DNA of 64,000 nucleotides from Rhabdophis nuchalis (lineage: Eukaryota; Chordata; Lepidosauria; Squamata; Natricidae): NCBI GenBank assembly GCA_039707465.1, contig CM077645.1, positions 59,397,850 to 59,461,849 on the forward strand. The letters are read 5' to 3'. Shown one piece after another: positions 42,851-55,560 of this stretch. A model generated the notes under the pieces. It did not search any database. It had not been told where the DNA came from and saw nothing but the letters and a program-made list of their open reading frames with translations. Numbering within the stretch: position 1 is the stretch's first letter; each line of letters opens with the position of its first letter. Both the position numbers and the translations under genes were made by a program.

Positions 42851-44389
42851 CCCCTTGTGAAGGAAGATAAGGGAAATGGCATTTGAAATTAATTGAACAA
42901 CAAAAGAGAAGCACTATCTACATTTCCACATAATGTACCTTTCCCAATTCTCTGATCTTGAGCCTCTTAATTATGGGGCAATTACATATTGGGAGATGCA
43001 CTTACTCAAGAATTTAGATCTTACAACTCTTACAATGTTTAAGTCATTACTATGCAAGCAGAGGCCAGACTAAAGAGGAACTGCTACAGCAAAATAAAAT
43101 TACATTTTAAAAAATCACCCATTTTGTATAATAATCAGTATTATTTGTAGAAACATTAGCAATACCTTTTAAAATCCCAATATTTGACGTTATTCTTTTG
43201 TTACATTACTGTTTAATCTGGATTCCTTTGCATATACCGTATGATAAGAATTAGACATGGCATTTTATCAGGATGAGATTCTTAATGTTGTAAGAAGTTA
43301 GCACCCACCCCTCTCCTAGGAAAATGAAATATTCTAGGAAATATTAAAAATGCAGAATATTATCTTTTCTTTAAAGGAGAAACATATTTCTAAAGACAAA
43401 CTCAGAGTCTCAGCTCCCTGCCCCCCCCTCTCCCAAGCAGATATTTTGGTGCCAACCTATCTACAAGACAAAGACTGGGCCACTTTATCTACAACACAAA
43501 AAAACTTCAGCTCCAGGGCGATAGGATTAGCTCTCACTCAAGTTCCAAACCAGGACAAAGCCATTAAGCCATAATAGGAATTGCTCCAAGTCCCTTCATT
43601 ACATCATCACCCAGCAAGTTTCAACCAGACCTAGGAATCAAGACACTACAAAGTTACCCCTGCATGGCCCCATGGAAGTCTGACAACCAATCAGAATACA
43701 TTTCTTACACAGGAACAGGAAGCTCCAAGGCGGGGCCTAAGAGAGGGTATCTCTCTCCCTTCCTCGCTCTCTCATTAAAAGTATATTGTTAAATTCTTGT
43801 TGATCAATCATAAATATACTTAAATATTAAATCAAATTAATGAAGAAATAGGATTATTTTTTCATTTGGTTATAATTTCACTTCTGAGAAAAACTTTTTC
43901 TTCTCTTTATTTCTCAGCCTACAGACAAGTATTAGAGTTTATCAATAATCATTAGGTTTTTATATATCTAACTCAGTTCTTAAATCAGCTTTAAAATATT
44001 GTGTAAAATCTTTGGGAAAACACCATTAAGTAAAATTTATTTGTAGCCCAGCAGTCTACAAATAATTTTTGCTGATGCTTCTAATATGTTTGTTGGTGTG
44101 CATTTCCACCTTTCATCCCTTGTCAGGAAGGGATTTAATTAATTTCTTTACAGTTATTTTGGGAGTCCTTCCCTATGTAAAAATATTCACCAAGCTATGT
44201 TGTGTGTATTACTTAAGATCTTTGAGAATTTTAGGATGTAATATGATAGCTGATCTTATCACATGCTAACTTCCTTAAATGTAACAATTAGGTTTGTAAG
44301 GTATTTTTTACATTTACAAAAGCACCTCCAAAACACATACAATAATTATATTTTTTTAAATTGTTCATCTGCCCTGATCATGTGTCTAT
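42851..44389. other. intergenic, no gene seen
   Basis: No coding signal. The stretch 43400-43790 (GGCGGGGCCTAAGAGAGGGT and on) is GC-richer and could be an LTR piece, but no ends are visible. Confidence 0.5.
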
Positions 44390-44462
44390 TTTATTTATTT
44401 TTATTTTATTTATTAGATTTCTATCCCGCCCTATCTCCCAAAATGGGACTCAGGGCGGAGAG
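44390..44462 (-). mobile_element. short L2-like 3' end
   Basis: Minus strand: CCGCCCTGAGTCCCATTTTG, then GGGCGGGATAG and an (AATA)n tail, the 3' end style of squamate L2-like elements. Confidence 0.6.
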
Positions 44463-44599
44463 TCTGGAATTAATTTCTTATAATTGGAATTCATTTCTTA
44501 TAATTCAGAAGGAATCAAAATTATTTTAAGAGAAAGCTTTAGTTCCTACTAAAAAAAGAAGGATCATCATTAGAAATGCTGTTTATTTGTATGTAAACC

Positions 44600-44790
44600 T
44601 AAGTATATTATTATTATTGTATTTAATTATTGGGAATGCTATTTTAGTTTAGCTAGTTTTATGGGGAATTGTAGCACAGGCTCAGGTTTAATTTGTTTTA
44701 AAAAATGTCTGTATATATTTATTGTCTTTTATTCTTCCTGTGCACCGCCCCGAGTGCCTGTGGGGAGAGGGAGTGGTTTATAAGTATTAA

Positions 44791-44864
<74 letters not shown>
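44600..44864 (+). mobile_element. L2-clade LINE 3' UTR with (ATT)n tail
   Basis: GTGCACCGCCCCGAGTGCCT and GTTTATAAGTATTAAA match the 3' UTR of the LINE at 1-2407, followed by about 25 ATT units (44788-44864). Confidence 0.8.
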
Positions 44865-44868
<4 letters not shown>

Positions 44869-45079
44869 CAGCTTCACTAGGAATATATACCAAAATCCAG
44901 ATAACCACTAGATGGCAACAAAAAATACAGTCAAACCTATGTCATTTAGTAGTAATCTAGATTTCTGCGGTAGTGCTGTGATAACCCCAAATTTCACTGT
45001 ATAGTTTTAGCCCCTTTAAAAATGGTTTAAAATCTAATAACATTCTCATATAATTTAGTTATTTGTAAGAACAATACAG

Positions 45080-45134
45080 GTGGTATATAATAAATAAATA
45101 AAATAAATAAATAAATAAAATAAAATAAAATAAT
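45080..45134. repeat. (AAATA)n / (AAAT)n low-complexity run
   Basis: AATAAATAAATAAAATAAAT-type simple sequence. Confidence 0.9.
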
Positions 45135-45531
45135 TGAATATTTAAAATGGTGAATCGTGTACCAGTAGAAAAGCTCTTGATTTTTAATGTAAAAGGCTAG
45201 GCAAATCTGTCTGCCATATAGGTATTTCTTATGTATATAAAATATCCCCAGAACAAATGTTGAATCTTTGATATTGTATCCTTTTCAATACATCTCTGTT
45301 ACTGTATTTGATTTATTTATTATTTATTGATTTATGGAACTGTTGGCAACCTAAAGCATGGGAAAGTTTGTGCTAGCTTGTCAGTTTGTGCTATTTGTAA
45401 GCACTGGAAGTATGATCCACATTCATTCTTGTAAAAATTAGGTGTGAGGATTATCACTTAAGTTTTATTAACTTTTTACAGTTCCAGGCTCTGTTGGCAT
45501 ACTAATATTTTGCATTTTTTAAGCATTAGCG

Positions 45532-45652
45532 CAGGGATGTCCAAACTTGGGAACTTTAAGACTTGTGGACTTCAACTTCCAGAATTCCCCAGCCAGCTAT
45601 GCTGGGAGTTGAAGTTCACAAGTCTTAAAGTTCCCAAGTTTGGACATCCCTG
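45532..45652. mobile_element. near-palindromic hAT-like MITE, 121 bp
   Basis: The element begins CAGGGATGTCCAAACTTGGG and ends with its reverse complement. The two halves pair almost throughout (arms about 50 bp). Perfect 8-bp target duplication CATTAGCG at 45524-45531 and 45653-45660. A transcript would fold into a long hairpin. Confidence 0.92.
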
Positions 45653-45660
45653 CATTAGCG

Positions 45661-46560
45661 CTTAGTACTTGCAATGAAATAAGGAACATTCAGCAGACAG
45701 TCTGTGCTGAATGCCTGTGATGTTTAGAGCAATGCTTCCTATTTCCCCCATTTATATGGACTACTATGTTATACTGAGGCTCACCAAGTAAGATAGGTAT
45801 CAATCATGAAGACTTTGGGGCACCTTGATAAATATAATCAATCCCTTTCATCATTCAAATCAAAATTATTTTTAACGGCCCAAATATTATGAGATCACAA
45901 TACGAAGTCTTGCAATATTATAGCATCATTAACATCTTATGAGATTTGACAGTTTGAACATTTGTGTGCAATTTTATATATATTAAATTATCTATTTCAG
46001 GGGCCATCTTCAATATTCTCATACTGTACCTATGGTTGCTTTCTAGACTGCAGTTTAGGAACTACTTAGTACAAAACATTTCATGTATGTTTCACACTTG
46101 AATCTGATCCTTGATACATAATGCCAAGAGATCTTCAGCTATAAATGGAGCCAAGACCCAGGAGCAGATAGGTCTGAACTTCAAAGAAGCTTAGATTCAT
46201 AGCATAATTTTGCACTTAGAATTTGAAAAGAATATGTAGGAAATTAGAATATATTCTTGTCTTTCAGCAACTGATGGTTAAGTACGAGTAATCAGTATAC
46301 ATTTGCTATTTTGAAATGAATGCTGGAAAATGAAAAGGTTATGCTGATGCAAATTCTCTAAGGCCCCCTTTTCTAGAATAGGTTTCAAGAAGTATCAAGA
46401 ATGAAACAGCAGAAACATATCTCATTTCTGACCACAGAGTTGCAGTCAGTGAAAAAATGGTATGAAAACATTTGTTAAAGAAAAATACATCCATGATTAT
46501 CCTAACTGGGTTTATATGTGAATATACTCCCCCCCCCCCCGCAAGTGTATTTGGTTTTCC
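45661..46560. other. intergenic, no gene seen
   Basis: AT-rich; nothing recognisable besides a poly-C run at about 46529-46540. Confidence 0.6.
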
Positions 46561-46573
46561 TAAAGGAATAGAA

Positions 46574-46707
46574 CAGAGGTGTCAAACTGGCGTTCCACAG
46601 GCGGATGCGTCATGTGCAGGCCATGCCCACCCCAGCTTCGCAAAGACAAAAAAAACCCATCAAGATATGTCACGTGACATCATGACGCAGCGAGTTTGAC
46701 AGCCATG
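46574..46707. mobile_element. hAT-like MITE, 134 bp
   Basis: Starts CAGAGGTGTCAAACTGG and ends GAGTTTGACAGCCATG. Flanks GAATAGAA (46566-46573) and GAATAGAT (46708-46715) agree at 7 of 8 positions. Same family as 10896-11025 and 33722-33848. Confidence 0.8.
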
Positions 46708-47069
46708 GAATAGATACAACATTATTCTTTCCACTTTAGGCTAACATTTCAATAATCTAATGAAACAATGAAATCTATTGAGATGGGTAACAGTAAGACT
46801 GAGACTAATGCTAGTTTACACATTTTTACACTATTAAGCCACAATATAGCTCGCCCTGTAAGCCTGACACCTTGGGTTCTTAGTTTGAATATTGTTTCAT
46901 CGTGGTCAAAGTTATAGGCAAAAAATTAGAACTTTTTGGATTTTCATTAACTCAACTTCTGCACGCGTGGGTGTAAGCATATAATAGTAATTTTCAGGTG
47001 CCTAAAGGACATTGATATCCTATTAGATCTGGCATCTTTTTCCAATTTATATATTCATGACTATCTCAA

Positions 47070-47260
47070 AGGTGCTTTTTCAGGAGGCAATTGGACTTTT
47101 TTGTTTTTTCTTTGAAAGCTTTTAGCTTCTCATCCAAGAAGTTTCTTCAGCTCTGACAGGATAGTGGGGAACGGAAGGTTTTATATTCCTTGCAGACAGC
47201 TGGCCATTTGCATCCTTTTAGAGGGTCATTGAAGCATGGAGCACTTGAAGCACATAATTA
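47070..47260. repeat. unassigned interspersed repeat
   Basis: Shares CTTCTCATCCAAGAAGTTTC and CAATTGGACTTTTTTGTTTT with 6285-6405. The longer copy continues with a GACAGCTGGCCATTTGCATC block. Confidence 0.5.
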
Positions 47261-47725
47261 TGATTCGCTTTTTCAGTCTACTATATACCTGCTATAGATA
47301 CCTGAGTCAAATAAATCTGCCTGCACCTTAATGAAAATTCTGTTCGAATTATCAAAAGAAAGTTATAGCAAAGATAATGCATGCCATGTATGCATATCAT
47401 AATTTCTTTCTGCTTAGCAAAGCAAAAATGAAAAATGATTCTCATTTGGTCTCCATTTGTTGCTTAAATATGCAGAAAGACTGTAAAATCCTTGGCAGGA
47501 ATTTTCTATATGTATTAAAATAACAATAATATTTATGCTGGTTTTCAATTGTCCTTCCCTTTTGGTTTTTTTCTCTGTAATACAATAAGCTTTCTGAAAT
47601 TGAAACATTAAATTAAATGTAATTATTATGTAAAATTGAATTTACATAATTATGTTGTTATTAATATGGCATACACTATTAATTTGCAAAGAAAATTTAA
47701 AAATTATCAACCAAACTATATGAAT

Positions 47726-48024
47726 TGCCACAAAGAAGAGGGAGTCAAACTATTCTCCAAAGCACCTGAGGGCAAAACAAGAAGCAATGGGTGGAAACTA
47801 ATCAAGGAGAGAAGCAACTTAGAACTGAGGAGAAATTTCCTGACAGTTAGGACAATTAATCAGTGGAACAGCTTGTCTCCAGAAGTTGTGAATGCCCCAA
47901 CACTGCAAGTCTTCAAGAAGTTGTTGGATAGCCATTTGTCTGAAATAGTATAGGGTTTCCTGCCTAGGCAGGGAGTTGGACTAGATGACCTCCAAGGTCC
48001 CTTCCAACTCTGCTATTGTATTGT
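47726..48024 (+). mobile_element. CR1 LINE 3' end fragment
   Basis: Encodes the CR1 ORF2 C-terminus (CHKEEGVKLFSKAPEGKTRS, then TINQWNSLSPEVVNAPTLQV), a stop, the short 3' UTR CTAGATGACCTCCAAGGTCC and two TATTG units. Heavily 5'-truncated. Confidence 0.9.
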
Positions 48025-51000
48025 AATTAACATATTAAAAAGATACTGACAAAAATAAGGGGATTTGAAATTCTGTCTTCCCAATCTTTTCCCAATACAT
48101 AATTATTTTTGATTATGAATAAATTCATTTGTTTCTTGCAAGCAGTTGGTGAAACTGTATTACAAATAAAAAGTTTATTTTGGATATCACCAAGCAGATA
48201 CAAATTAGCTGTATTTATGCTAAATATGGTTTTCTCTAAACATGATTTGTTACATTATTTGCAGTTTCACACATCTTAAACCATAAATGGATAACTTTAC
48301 AGATAGTTTAGTGAAATGTTAATCTAACCATGTTCTTTTAACTGATTTAAAATGTAAAGAGCAAAACCAGTGAAACTGATTTTGGTATAAAATTATGCAT
48401 ATTTTAAGCAATGTGGAAAATTGTTTAACAGTTTTGACTGTTTAACATTGTGAATAGTAGTCTCTTATATTTTATTCACATTCTTTTTTCTTTATTTTAT
48501 TTTTAGCCATGACACTGAACATTGGTTGTTTTTGAATTAAGAAAGGAATAGGAAACTAATCATTCCTGACATAAGACTGTATTTTGAGATCCAGGAGAAT
48601 GTGTAAACACTTAAGAGAATGACCACTTCCACCCTGCACCAAACAATCAGAATGTAGACCATGGATTATCCTATCATCAGCTTTAGGTAGGAGGAAAGAG
48701 AATAAATTCCCGTTGTGATAAATATAAAAGAGAGTATGACTTTAGTGAATGCTGCCCGGAATGACGAGACTATTACAGAATGTTCCTTTCATCAGTTGAC
48801 TAAGTTCTTGGGAAGTTTCAGCTCTCACTTGATAACCTATGCAAATATCAAATCTATGCACAAATGCTTGATAACTCTGTGTTCATGAAATACCCCTATC
48901 CCTTGCATGCTTGCAGATTCTGAGTGGACTGAATTCTTACTGCTTTTTGTTTAATTAGGTTTCTGTAATTTTTATCAGATGCTATATCTGATTTATCGTG
49001 TGTGGACATTTTTTTTACATGCTGTGCTGACTCTATGACAGTAAAGAAGGGTTAAATAAATATATATTGATTCCTCACTGTCTTAGTACTTTTGCGACTT
49101 CAGCAAATAAATATTGTTAATCTTATAGCATATCCAATGGCATATATAAGAACTGATTTTTTTTATTAAGCAGATTGCGTTCATTCAAGTTACCATGAAG
49201 AAATGAATAGAGTTGGCAAAATATAAATAATTTTAATTGTTGTTTTTTTACCTATAGCCATGTATATTTTGGATATCATGTTTTTAATTTAAAATTTTTA
49301 AGAATTGGATTGGCTAGACTGCTGTAGGATTTAACCTATAATGCAACCAGGAGAGGAAATACAGGGGAAGATAGATTGGTTACTATATTAATAATTGCAA
49401 TGTATTAAACAATTAAAACCCTATACTATATTAGTCAAAACTCTTTGTGCATCTGATTGCAGCTGACAAAACCTTTTTAATCATTTTGTTAGTTGGAAAA
49501 AAAAGTCGTTCTGATGTAGGGCTCACCATATTCAGACTAAACTGATGTGTAAAAGACTTCACTGTAAATTACCACAATCATATTGGTAAGATAGCAATAA
49601 ATGCACAGCACAAGAAAAGTATTTTGATTCAGATCATTTCGAGTCTTCCATTTAATAACAACAGTCTTTTTAATGTGATCTTGGAGAAAATAAAGTACAA
49701 GGGACAATATTTAAGCGACTATATTCTTAAATAATTTTTTTAAAAAAATACAAGCATGACATATATGAATTGGAATAGGGAGAAATATGAGCTCTATTAC
49801 AAAAGGATATGCAAAATAGTATAAATAAAACAGCCAAATGTGGATGAATGATTGCTTATTTTGGTAATTTGATTTCTTAGTCCTGATTCTGGGAATGTCT
49901 TTGGACGTAAAGGAGGAGGGAGAAATGACCGTAATTTGTAAGAATTCATTCTCTGGACCACTTTTTTTTTCTTCTTCACCTTTTCAGTTATACCCACATT
50001 TTAAACATAAGTAAACTCTTATCAATTTTAAGCTTTATAACAGATTACAGTATGTGAATTAAAATTTGCAATGGTTTTGTATGTAGCAAAATAATTTTCT
50101 CCTCCATTATAATTTTCATTATTCTGAGTGATTATCATATGTTTAGCTTATACCTGTTTCTTGTACACATGCAAATGTATGACAGATGCATGGCAAGTGG
50201 AATAACAGGTATTTTAAATCTGAAAATGAATAAATAAATCAAACCCTAAAAAATATAATTGTAACAACACTAAAATTAGAGGCCTCTGAAGCTTTGGTTA
50301 TAGGTTTGAGTCTTTGATATTCCTTTCTCTATTTCTAGGGAATTACAGCTTTTCTTCTATTCACCTCAATGATGCAGTTCCAACCTAGAACAGAGACTAA
50401 TCTGATACATTGATTGCTTCTACCTTTAAATTACTGTAGTAATATCCAAACTTCATATTTAACAATAATTTAATTCTGACTACATTATTAGAGATGGTTT
50501 TTTTCTCTTCAAAAATAGAGAATTTATATCATAAACGGGCTGCATTATATTTATTACTTTTATTGATATAAACCTTGGCACTAGATTTTTTCAGTTGATT
50601 GCTTTGTTACATACATACATTTTATAAGAATATTATAGAGTTCTAATATGTATGCATTTCTATGGATGTACATTAAATAAATTAACTATAAGCAACATTT
50701 GAGTTTGTTCTGATTTCTGATACTGATTTGTAAAATAAAAACAGAACTTGCTGCCTTTTGTTATTTTTAGCTCCAATCTTTATAGATTTTTACTTCCTCT
50801 GAATATTATTTTTCTATTGCTTTTATCTATTGAGGATTACTGAAATTTACTTGTGCTTTCCTCTATTGCTTTTAAAGATATGTGGTCCAAAATTGTATTT
50901 CATATGTATTGCAAGCAGCAGAATATTGTTGATAGTCTGTTAACATGAATTATTTTTAATACTTTTAAAGGTCATGTAATGACTTTTAAAAATGTTTCAT

Positions 51001-52489
51001 TGTATTCTCATGATTGAGAGGCTAATAAGAATAGCAACAATATAATGCATAAATCTTTGATATAAGGATGGAAAAATTTCACCCTCACATCCAGCATATG
51101 ATTGGAAAAATTTCCTCCTGAAGAAATGTTAATGTTTGAAGGTCGGTGCTACCCAAATAGAGAAAAGGTGAAGTGGTCTTTGGAGTTTTCTTTCCATATT
51201 ATATATATCACTATTGGAATAGATACATTTTCTGTAAAATTAAATTTGTAAAAAAATTACATTTTTCTAAATTTCTTAAAATTATGTTTTCTACCTAAAA
51301 AAGTTGTATTCCAAAAATACTGGCTTAATCTCTGAAGTTGCTTCATCATATCCTTGATCAAGAACTGGGCTTAAGGACCACCCACAGTAACTTCAATTTA
51401 TTTCTTACAAGAAGAACCAAATCTATCAACAATTAGCCAATACTTTAACTGGCATATTCTCATGCAGACCAGATTCCAGACGTAAACAAGTGTTAGGCAC
51501 CAAAGAGGATCTATAAAGCACTGTTCTTATATTTCTAGATTGCCTTGCTTCTAAAGCTTTTAAATCCTTCTATATACAGTGCTGTGTGTGATAGAGTAAA
51601 AGGTTTAGTGTTTTGGCTTTAAGTAATTTAACTCCACCAGGACAAAATTACAAAATCTTCAGCTAACAAATTAGATTACAGAAGTCTTTGTATACTCCAT
51701 GCAATTGATGACTGGAAGACTCTGATTTATTTGAAATATGGGTGAACAAGTTGTATTTCAATTATGTGCAGGCTAGTGACAAAGAAAAAGAACAGAGTTG
51801 GGGGCTCCTCAGTTGACCCAGGACATACATATACTCCAACTGAAATCTGAAGACAGAGCTATTTTATTTTTAAGGACATGTCCTTAAAACTCAGCTTTGC
51901 CTCATCTCAAGTTGCCTAACCTCAAATATATTGATCTAATGTTAAAGTGATCCGTGTTGTTCAAATCATTACGTGCTTGTAATTAGGAACCGTAGGCTTC
52001 TCTGTTTGTGATTTAGACAGAGGTTTTATTTTGCTGGGTGAAATTTCAACTATTACGTAGCTAGAAAAAAGGGGAGGAGTAACTATTACTTGCAGATGCT
52101 TGTACTGTTCAGCTGTCCAAAAGGATAGTTTCATGTGGGATGTTTGCATCAGTTCAGAATTAACTCTGGATCTGGCTGTTTCAGTGTTTGGAAGCTATGT
52201 TCACTTATTTCTCTATGATGTCTTTGAAACACCCCCACCCCACCCCCCAATCTGCAGTTCTGAAAACTCTGAAGCGCATTTATCTTTGGCAGTAATTCTT
52301 GGCTAACCTTTCCTTCTACCTTGTGAAAGCAAGTCACAATTACAGTACTCTATCTCCCTCAACCTATAGACTGAATATTCTATGTACCGTAATCAGTCTG
52401 AGTTAGTACTGCTTGAATCAGGGTGTTTTCAGTCACTGAGATTTGTAGCAGTGACAATAATTTCAGATGAGCCTTAAACTGATTTTTTA
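48025..52489. other. intergenic, no gene seen
   Basis: About 4.5 kb of AT-rich sequence without clear repeats or reading frames. Some of it could be conserved regulatory DNA between SMC3 and RBM20, but that cannot be judged from one sequence. Confidence 0.55.
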
Positions 52490-53700
52490 AAATAATATTT
52501 TTATTTATATACAAATATTTTGAAAACAATGTATTGTCTAGGCATTTCATTTTACAAAAAAAGCAGATATAGTAATAATAATGATAATATCCATATTAAT
52601 TATAGCAATATTAATAGATATATTAGCTTATTTATAATCATATACATTATACTAGCATACTTTGTCATAGAAAACATTCATCTTTTACGTGCACATAAAA
52701 ATAATCTTTCTTCATCTAACCTCTATCTCTTACATCTAACCATTGATAAAACCTATTCCCATGTTGAGTAGTAATCTGTATCTCCTTTATCTTTTATTTT
52801 CAATGTCAGTCTATCCATCTCTGCACTATCCAATATTTTCTGAATTATGCTTTTATCTGACGGAGTGTTCCCATTTTTTTCCAATATTGTACAAATACAA
52901 TTCTCACTGCTGTCAATACATGTAGCATTAGGTATACAGTCCCTTTATCATAGCTTTCTGGTATTATACGATAAACAACATGTATGGCTTTAAATCTATA
53001 TGATGCTTAATCATCTTTTCTAGCCATGTATGTATTTTTGTCCAGTATTTTCTTGCCTTCATACATGTCCACCACATATGATAATAAGTACCTTGGTTAC
53101 ATTTCCAACATTTGGAGGACATATTTTTAAATATTTTTGTTAGTTTTGACAGTGGCAGATGCCACCTATAGAATATTTTGTAAAAGTTTTCCTTATAAGC
53201 AGTAGCCATTGTCAATTTGTAATTTCTATCCCAAAGTTTTTACCATTTATCTAATTCTATAGTATAGCCAAAGTTTTTGCCCATACTATCATTGTCTTTT
53301 ACTTGTTCATCTTTCATTTTGAACTTTAGTAGATAACTTTATAATTGTTAACTTTATATAGTAGATAACTTTATAAACTGTTGTCAGTTTTTCATCTGTC
53401 CCTATTAATATCTGATCAAATGTTGTTGGTTCTTTATAGAAACCCCATGTTTTTGCATCTTTCTCAGATCTTGATTGTATTTGTAGGTGTGGCTAAATCC
53501 ACCTCTTGATTGTATAATTCCTGGTCTGGTTTTAATTTTTAATTTTATATAGATTTAATGTTTTATTTTCTGAATAACAACTATAGAAACTTAGTAATAG
53601 AGGGGTAAATGTGTGTGATTTATTTTTCTAGTTGTTAATAATTTGTAGTTTTTTGCTCCATTCTGGTTTTGTTCTTTTAACTTTTGCTGGCATTGACTGA
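52490..53700 (-). mobile_element. L1-type LINE, ORF2 C-terminus remnant
   Basis: On the minus strand a frame near 53215-52964 reads FYKIFYRWHLPLSKLTKIF followed by CWKCNQGTYYHMWWTCMKAR. The CWxC...HxWWxC pattern is the cysteine-rich C-terminus of L1 ORF2. Flanking sequence on both sides looks like the same element with frameshifts. The 3' end is A/T-rich near 52490. Confidence 0.75.
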
Positions 53701-53734
53701 ATAAAAATTAGTAATTTATTGACATTCCTCAGAT

Positions 53735-54075
53735 TTACAATTGTCGCAGAGACCCTGCAGTCATATAATTGACACTTGGGAGATTCATAAGCAGCTGTCA
53801 TCTATGAGCATAACAGGATCCTGTAGTCATGTGATTGACATTTGTGTGCTTCATAGCTGACTTCAGACAAGCAGTTAGAAGTAGAGAAATTGGCAGTAAA
53901 ATCGCAAGTTGCGTTTATGTGGTGTCTCACTTAATGACGTGTGTAATTTGTTTAATGAACACAGCAGAAATAGTGTACGTCTAGCATGGCCACATAATAT
54001 TTTGCTTAATAACCACACCGCTTAGCAATGGGAGTTGCAGATCCAATGGTAATCATTAATACGTAAGTACTTGTA
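53735..54075. repeat. old DNA-transposon-like repeat
   Basis: CTCACTTAATGACGTGTGTA and TTGCTTAATAACCACACCGC match the pattern of the repeat at 6555-6900. Boundaries are unclear. Confidence 0.45.
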
Positions 54076-54849
54076 CTGTGTAACATTTGAATATTGTGTA
54101 CTATGCAACCATATGCATCTGCAATTGTTGTTTGAGGCAACTAATGTATAAGTTTTAAGATCACTTAATAGTTTTACTTAACGGTACTTAGATTTTCCAT
54201 TTCAGAAATATCTAGTACAGCTACCCAAAGCATCTGTTGAAACCATATTATTTAGGTTTGCGAGACTGCTTCCGTAGCTGTTACAGGTGCCTCTGTAAAT
54301 AGGTGCACATGGTTACCATTTCACCACAGCGCAATAAAAAGAGACTACCGGTAGTTTCCAAAAATAGTTGCCTGTATGACTATTTTCATGTGTCTTTGGG
54401 GGGGGGGGGACAGTACTTTTATAGTTTTGCATGGCGCACGGTATCGTTTTTAAGTATTTCACCGCCTTCATCTGCGAGCCTCTTCAATCACTTGGACACT
54501 GTAAATGCACAGAAATATGCGCTGCCTTGCATAGGCTGGAATGGAAAGTCCAAGATGCCAGCTGGGCAACGATTCTCATTTATAGGGCAGGCGTTCTTGG
54601 GGTCCAATCTGAGGACAGGTAAAGCCAAGCTCAGTCTTGGGCAAGATAGAGGAAAAGCATGAAGAAAGCAGGACACCAGAAAGGGAAGAGGCAGAGGCTG
54701 GGGAAAATTCTAGATGACCCTAATTCCTCGTTTTTCCCTTCCTTGAGCAGAAACTTGGGGGAAGACACTTCTCCTCAGTCTCAGTGACACAGTATCTAAG
54801 CAACGCATAGTACGGGTTCCCATCGTCTCCTTCCAACCTGGGCTTGCCC

Positions 54850-55560
54850 AATCAAAATACGGCCCGAATTGACCGAGTCTCCAAAAATTTCTTGGTACGG
54901 GGAGGTGGCACCTCCTCCTTCCATTGGCTCAGCTGTCCCCGGCGTCGCCATAAATGCCTTTCCCCAGAGTCCCCCGGCCTCCTCAGCAGAGATACCTTTC
55001 AGGCGGGCGGCGGGCGGGCGAGCGCCAGCGGCATTTGCTCCGGGTTCCTGAGAGACGCGCTCTTCAGCCTGGCTCTGTGTGGCGCTGCTGTCTCTCCCCC
55101 CCCTCCCCACCGTTTGGCTGTATCCGAGGGAGATTCGGGTATCGCCGACCGAACCTGCATCTGCTGAATGGTCCCAGGGTGATCATGAACGAGGCCCCGG
55201 ACCCCAGTGGCCCCGAGCAATCTGAGAGAGATGCCCGAAGCTCGGCTCACTTCCCGCCGACTGCCGGTGGCGGTCCCGTTAGGGGGATGCCTCAGACGCC
55301 CGGCCTGCCCCAACTCGTGCAAAAGTAAGAGGTGTCCGCGCGTGGAACTGGGGGAGGGGAGGGGGAGGAAAAGAGCGAGCGAGGCTAACGGTCGTCTGAC
55401 CTTTCTTCCCGCTGCGCCGCCTCGCTTCCCGGACAGAGGCAATAAGAGCGACGGGGAACCCTTTGGCCTTGGTGTCGAATAGCTCCGGGAGCTTGGGCGG
55501 GCTGCCCCTTTGCCCCTCCGTGGTGTTTCCCGAGGCCACGTGTTAAACGGGGTTCCCCAA
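54850..55560 (+). promoter_or_regulatory. RBM20: CpG island and promoter region of RBM20
   Basis: An abrupt GC- and CpG-rich block in AT-rich DNA, covering the first RBM20 coding exon. Visible elements: CCATTGG (54921-54927, a CCAAT box on the minus strand), CCATAAATGC (54948-54957), one base off a CArG box, and a GGGCGGGCGGGCG run near 55010 (Sp1/KLF type). The transcription start is not visible but should lie within about 54950-55180. Confidence 0.75.
55185..55324 (+). CDS. RBM20: RBM20, first coding exon (partial gene)
   Basis: RBM20 is a nuclear RRM- and RS-type splicing repressor active in heart and skeletal muscle (titin and other targets). Exon 1 encodes 46 codons and two bases: MNEAPDPSGPEQ, then a region rich in small residues and proline, then GLPQLVQ and the AA of an Asn codon, at donor GTAAGA. 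The DPSGPEQ and GLPQ(I/L)(I/V)QN blocks and the phase match human RBM20 exon 1 as I recall it. The start is placed at 55185 because it aligns with the second Met of the human protein and has A at -3. The frame stays open upstream to an ATG at 54954. The human poly-proline tract is absent. The remaining exons, with the RRM and RS domains, lie beyond the window. Confidence 0.85.

Noticed and set aside
43400..43790. Possible second LTR
   Set aside because: GGCGGGGCC and pyrimidine-rich pieces recall an LTR, but no TG...CA ends or target duplication could be found.
54999..55442. 147-codon minus-strand frame over the CpG island
   Set aside because: GC-rich DNA lacks stop codons by composition; the plus-strand RBM20 exon explains the region and no homology is seen.
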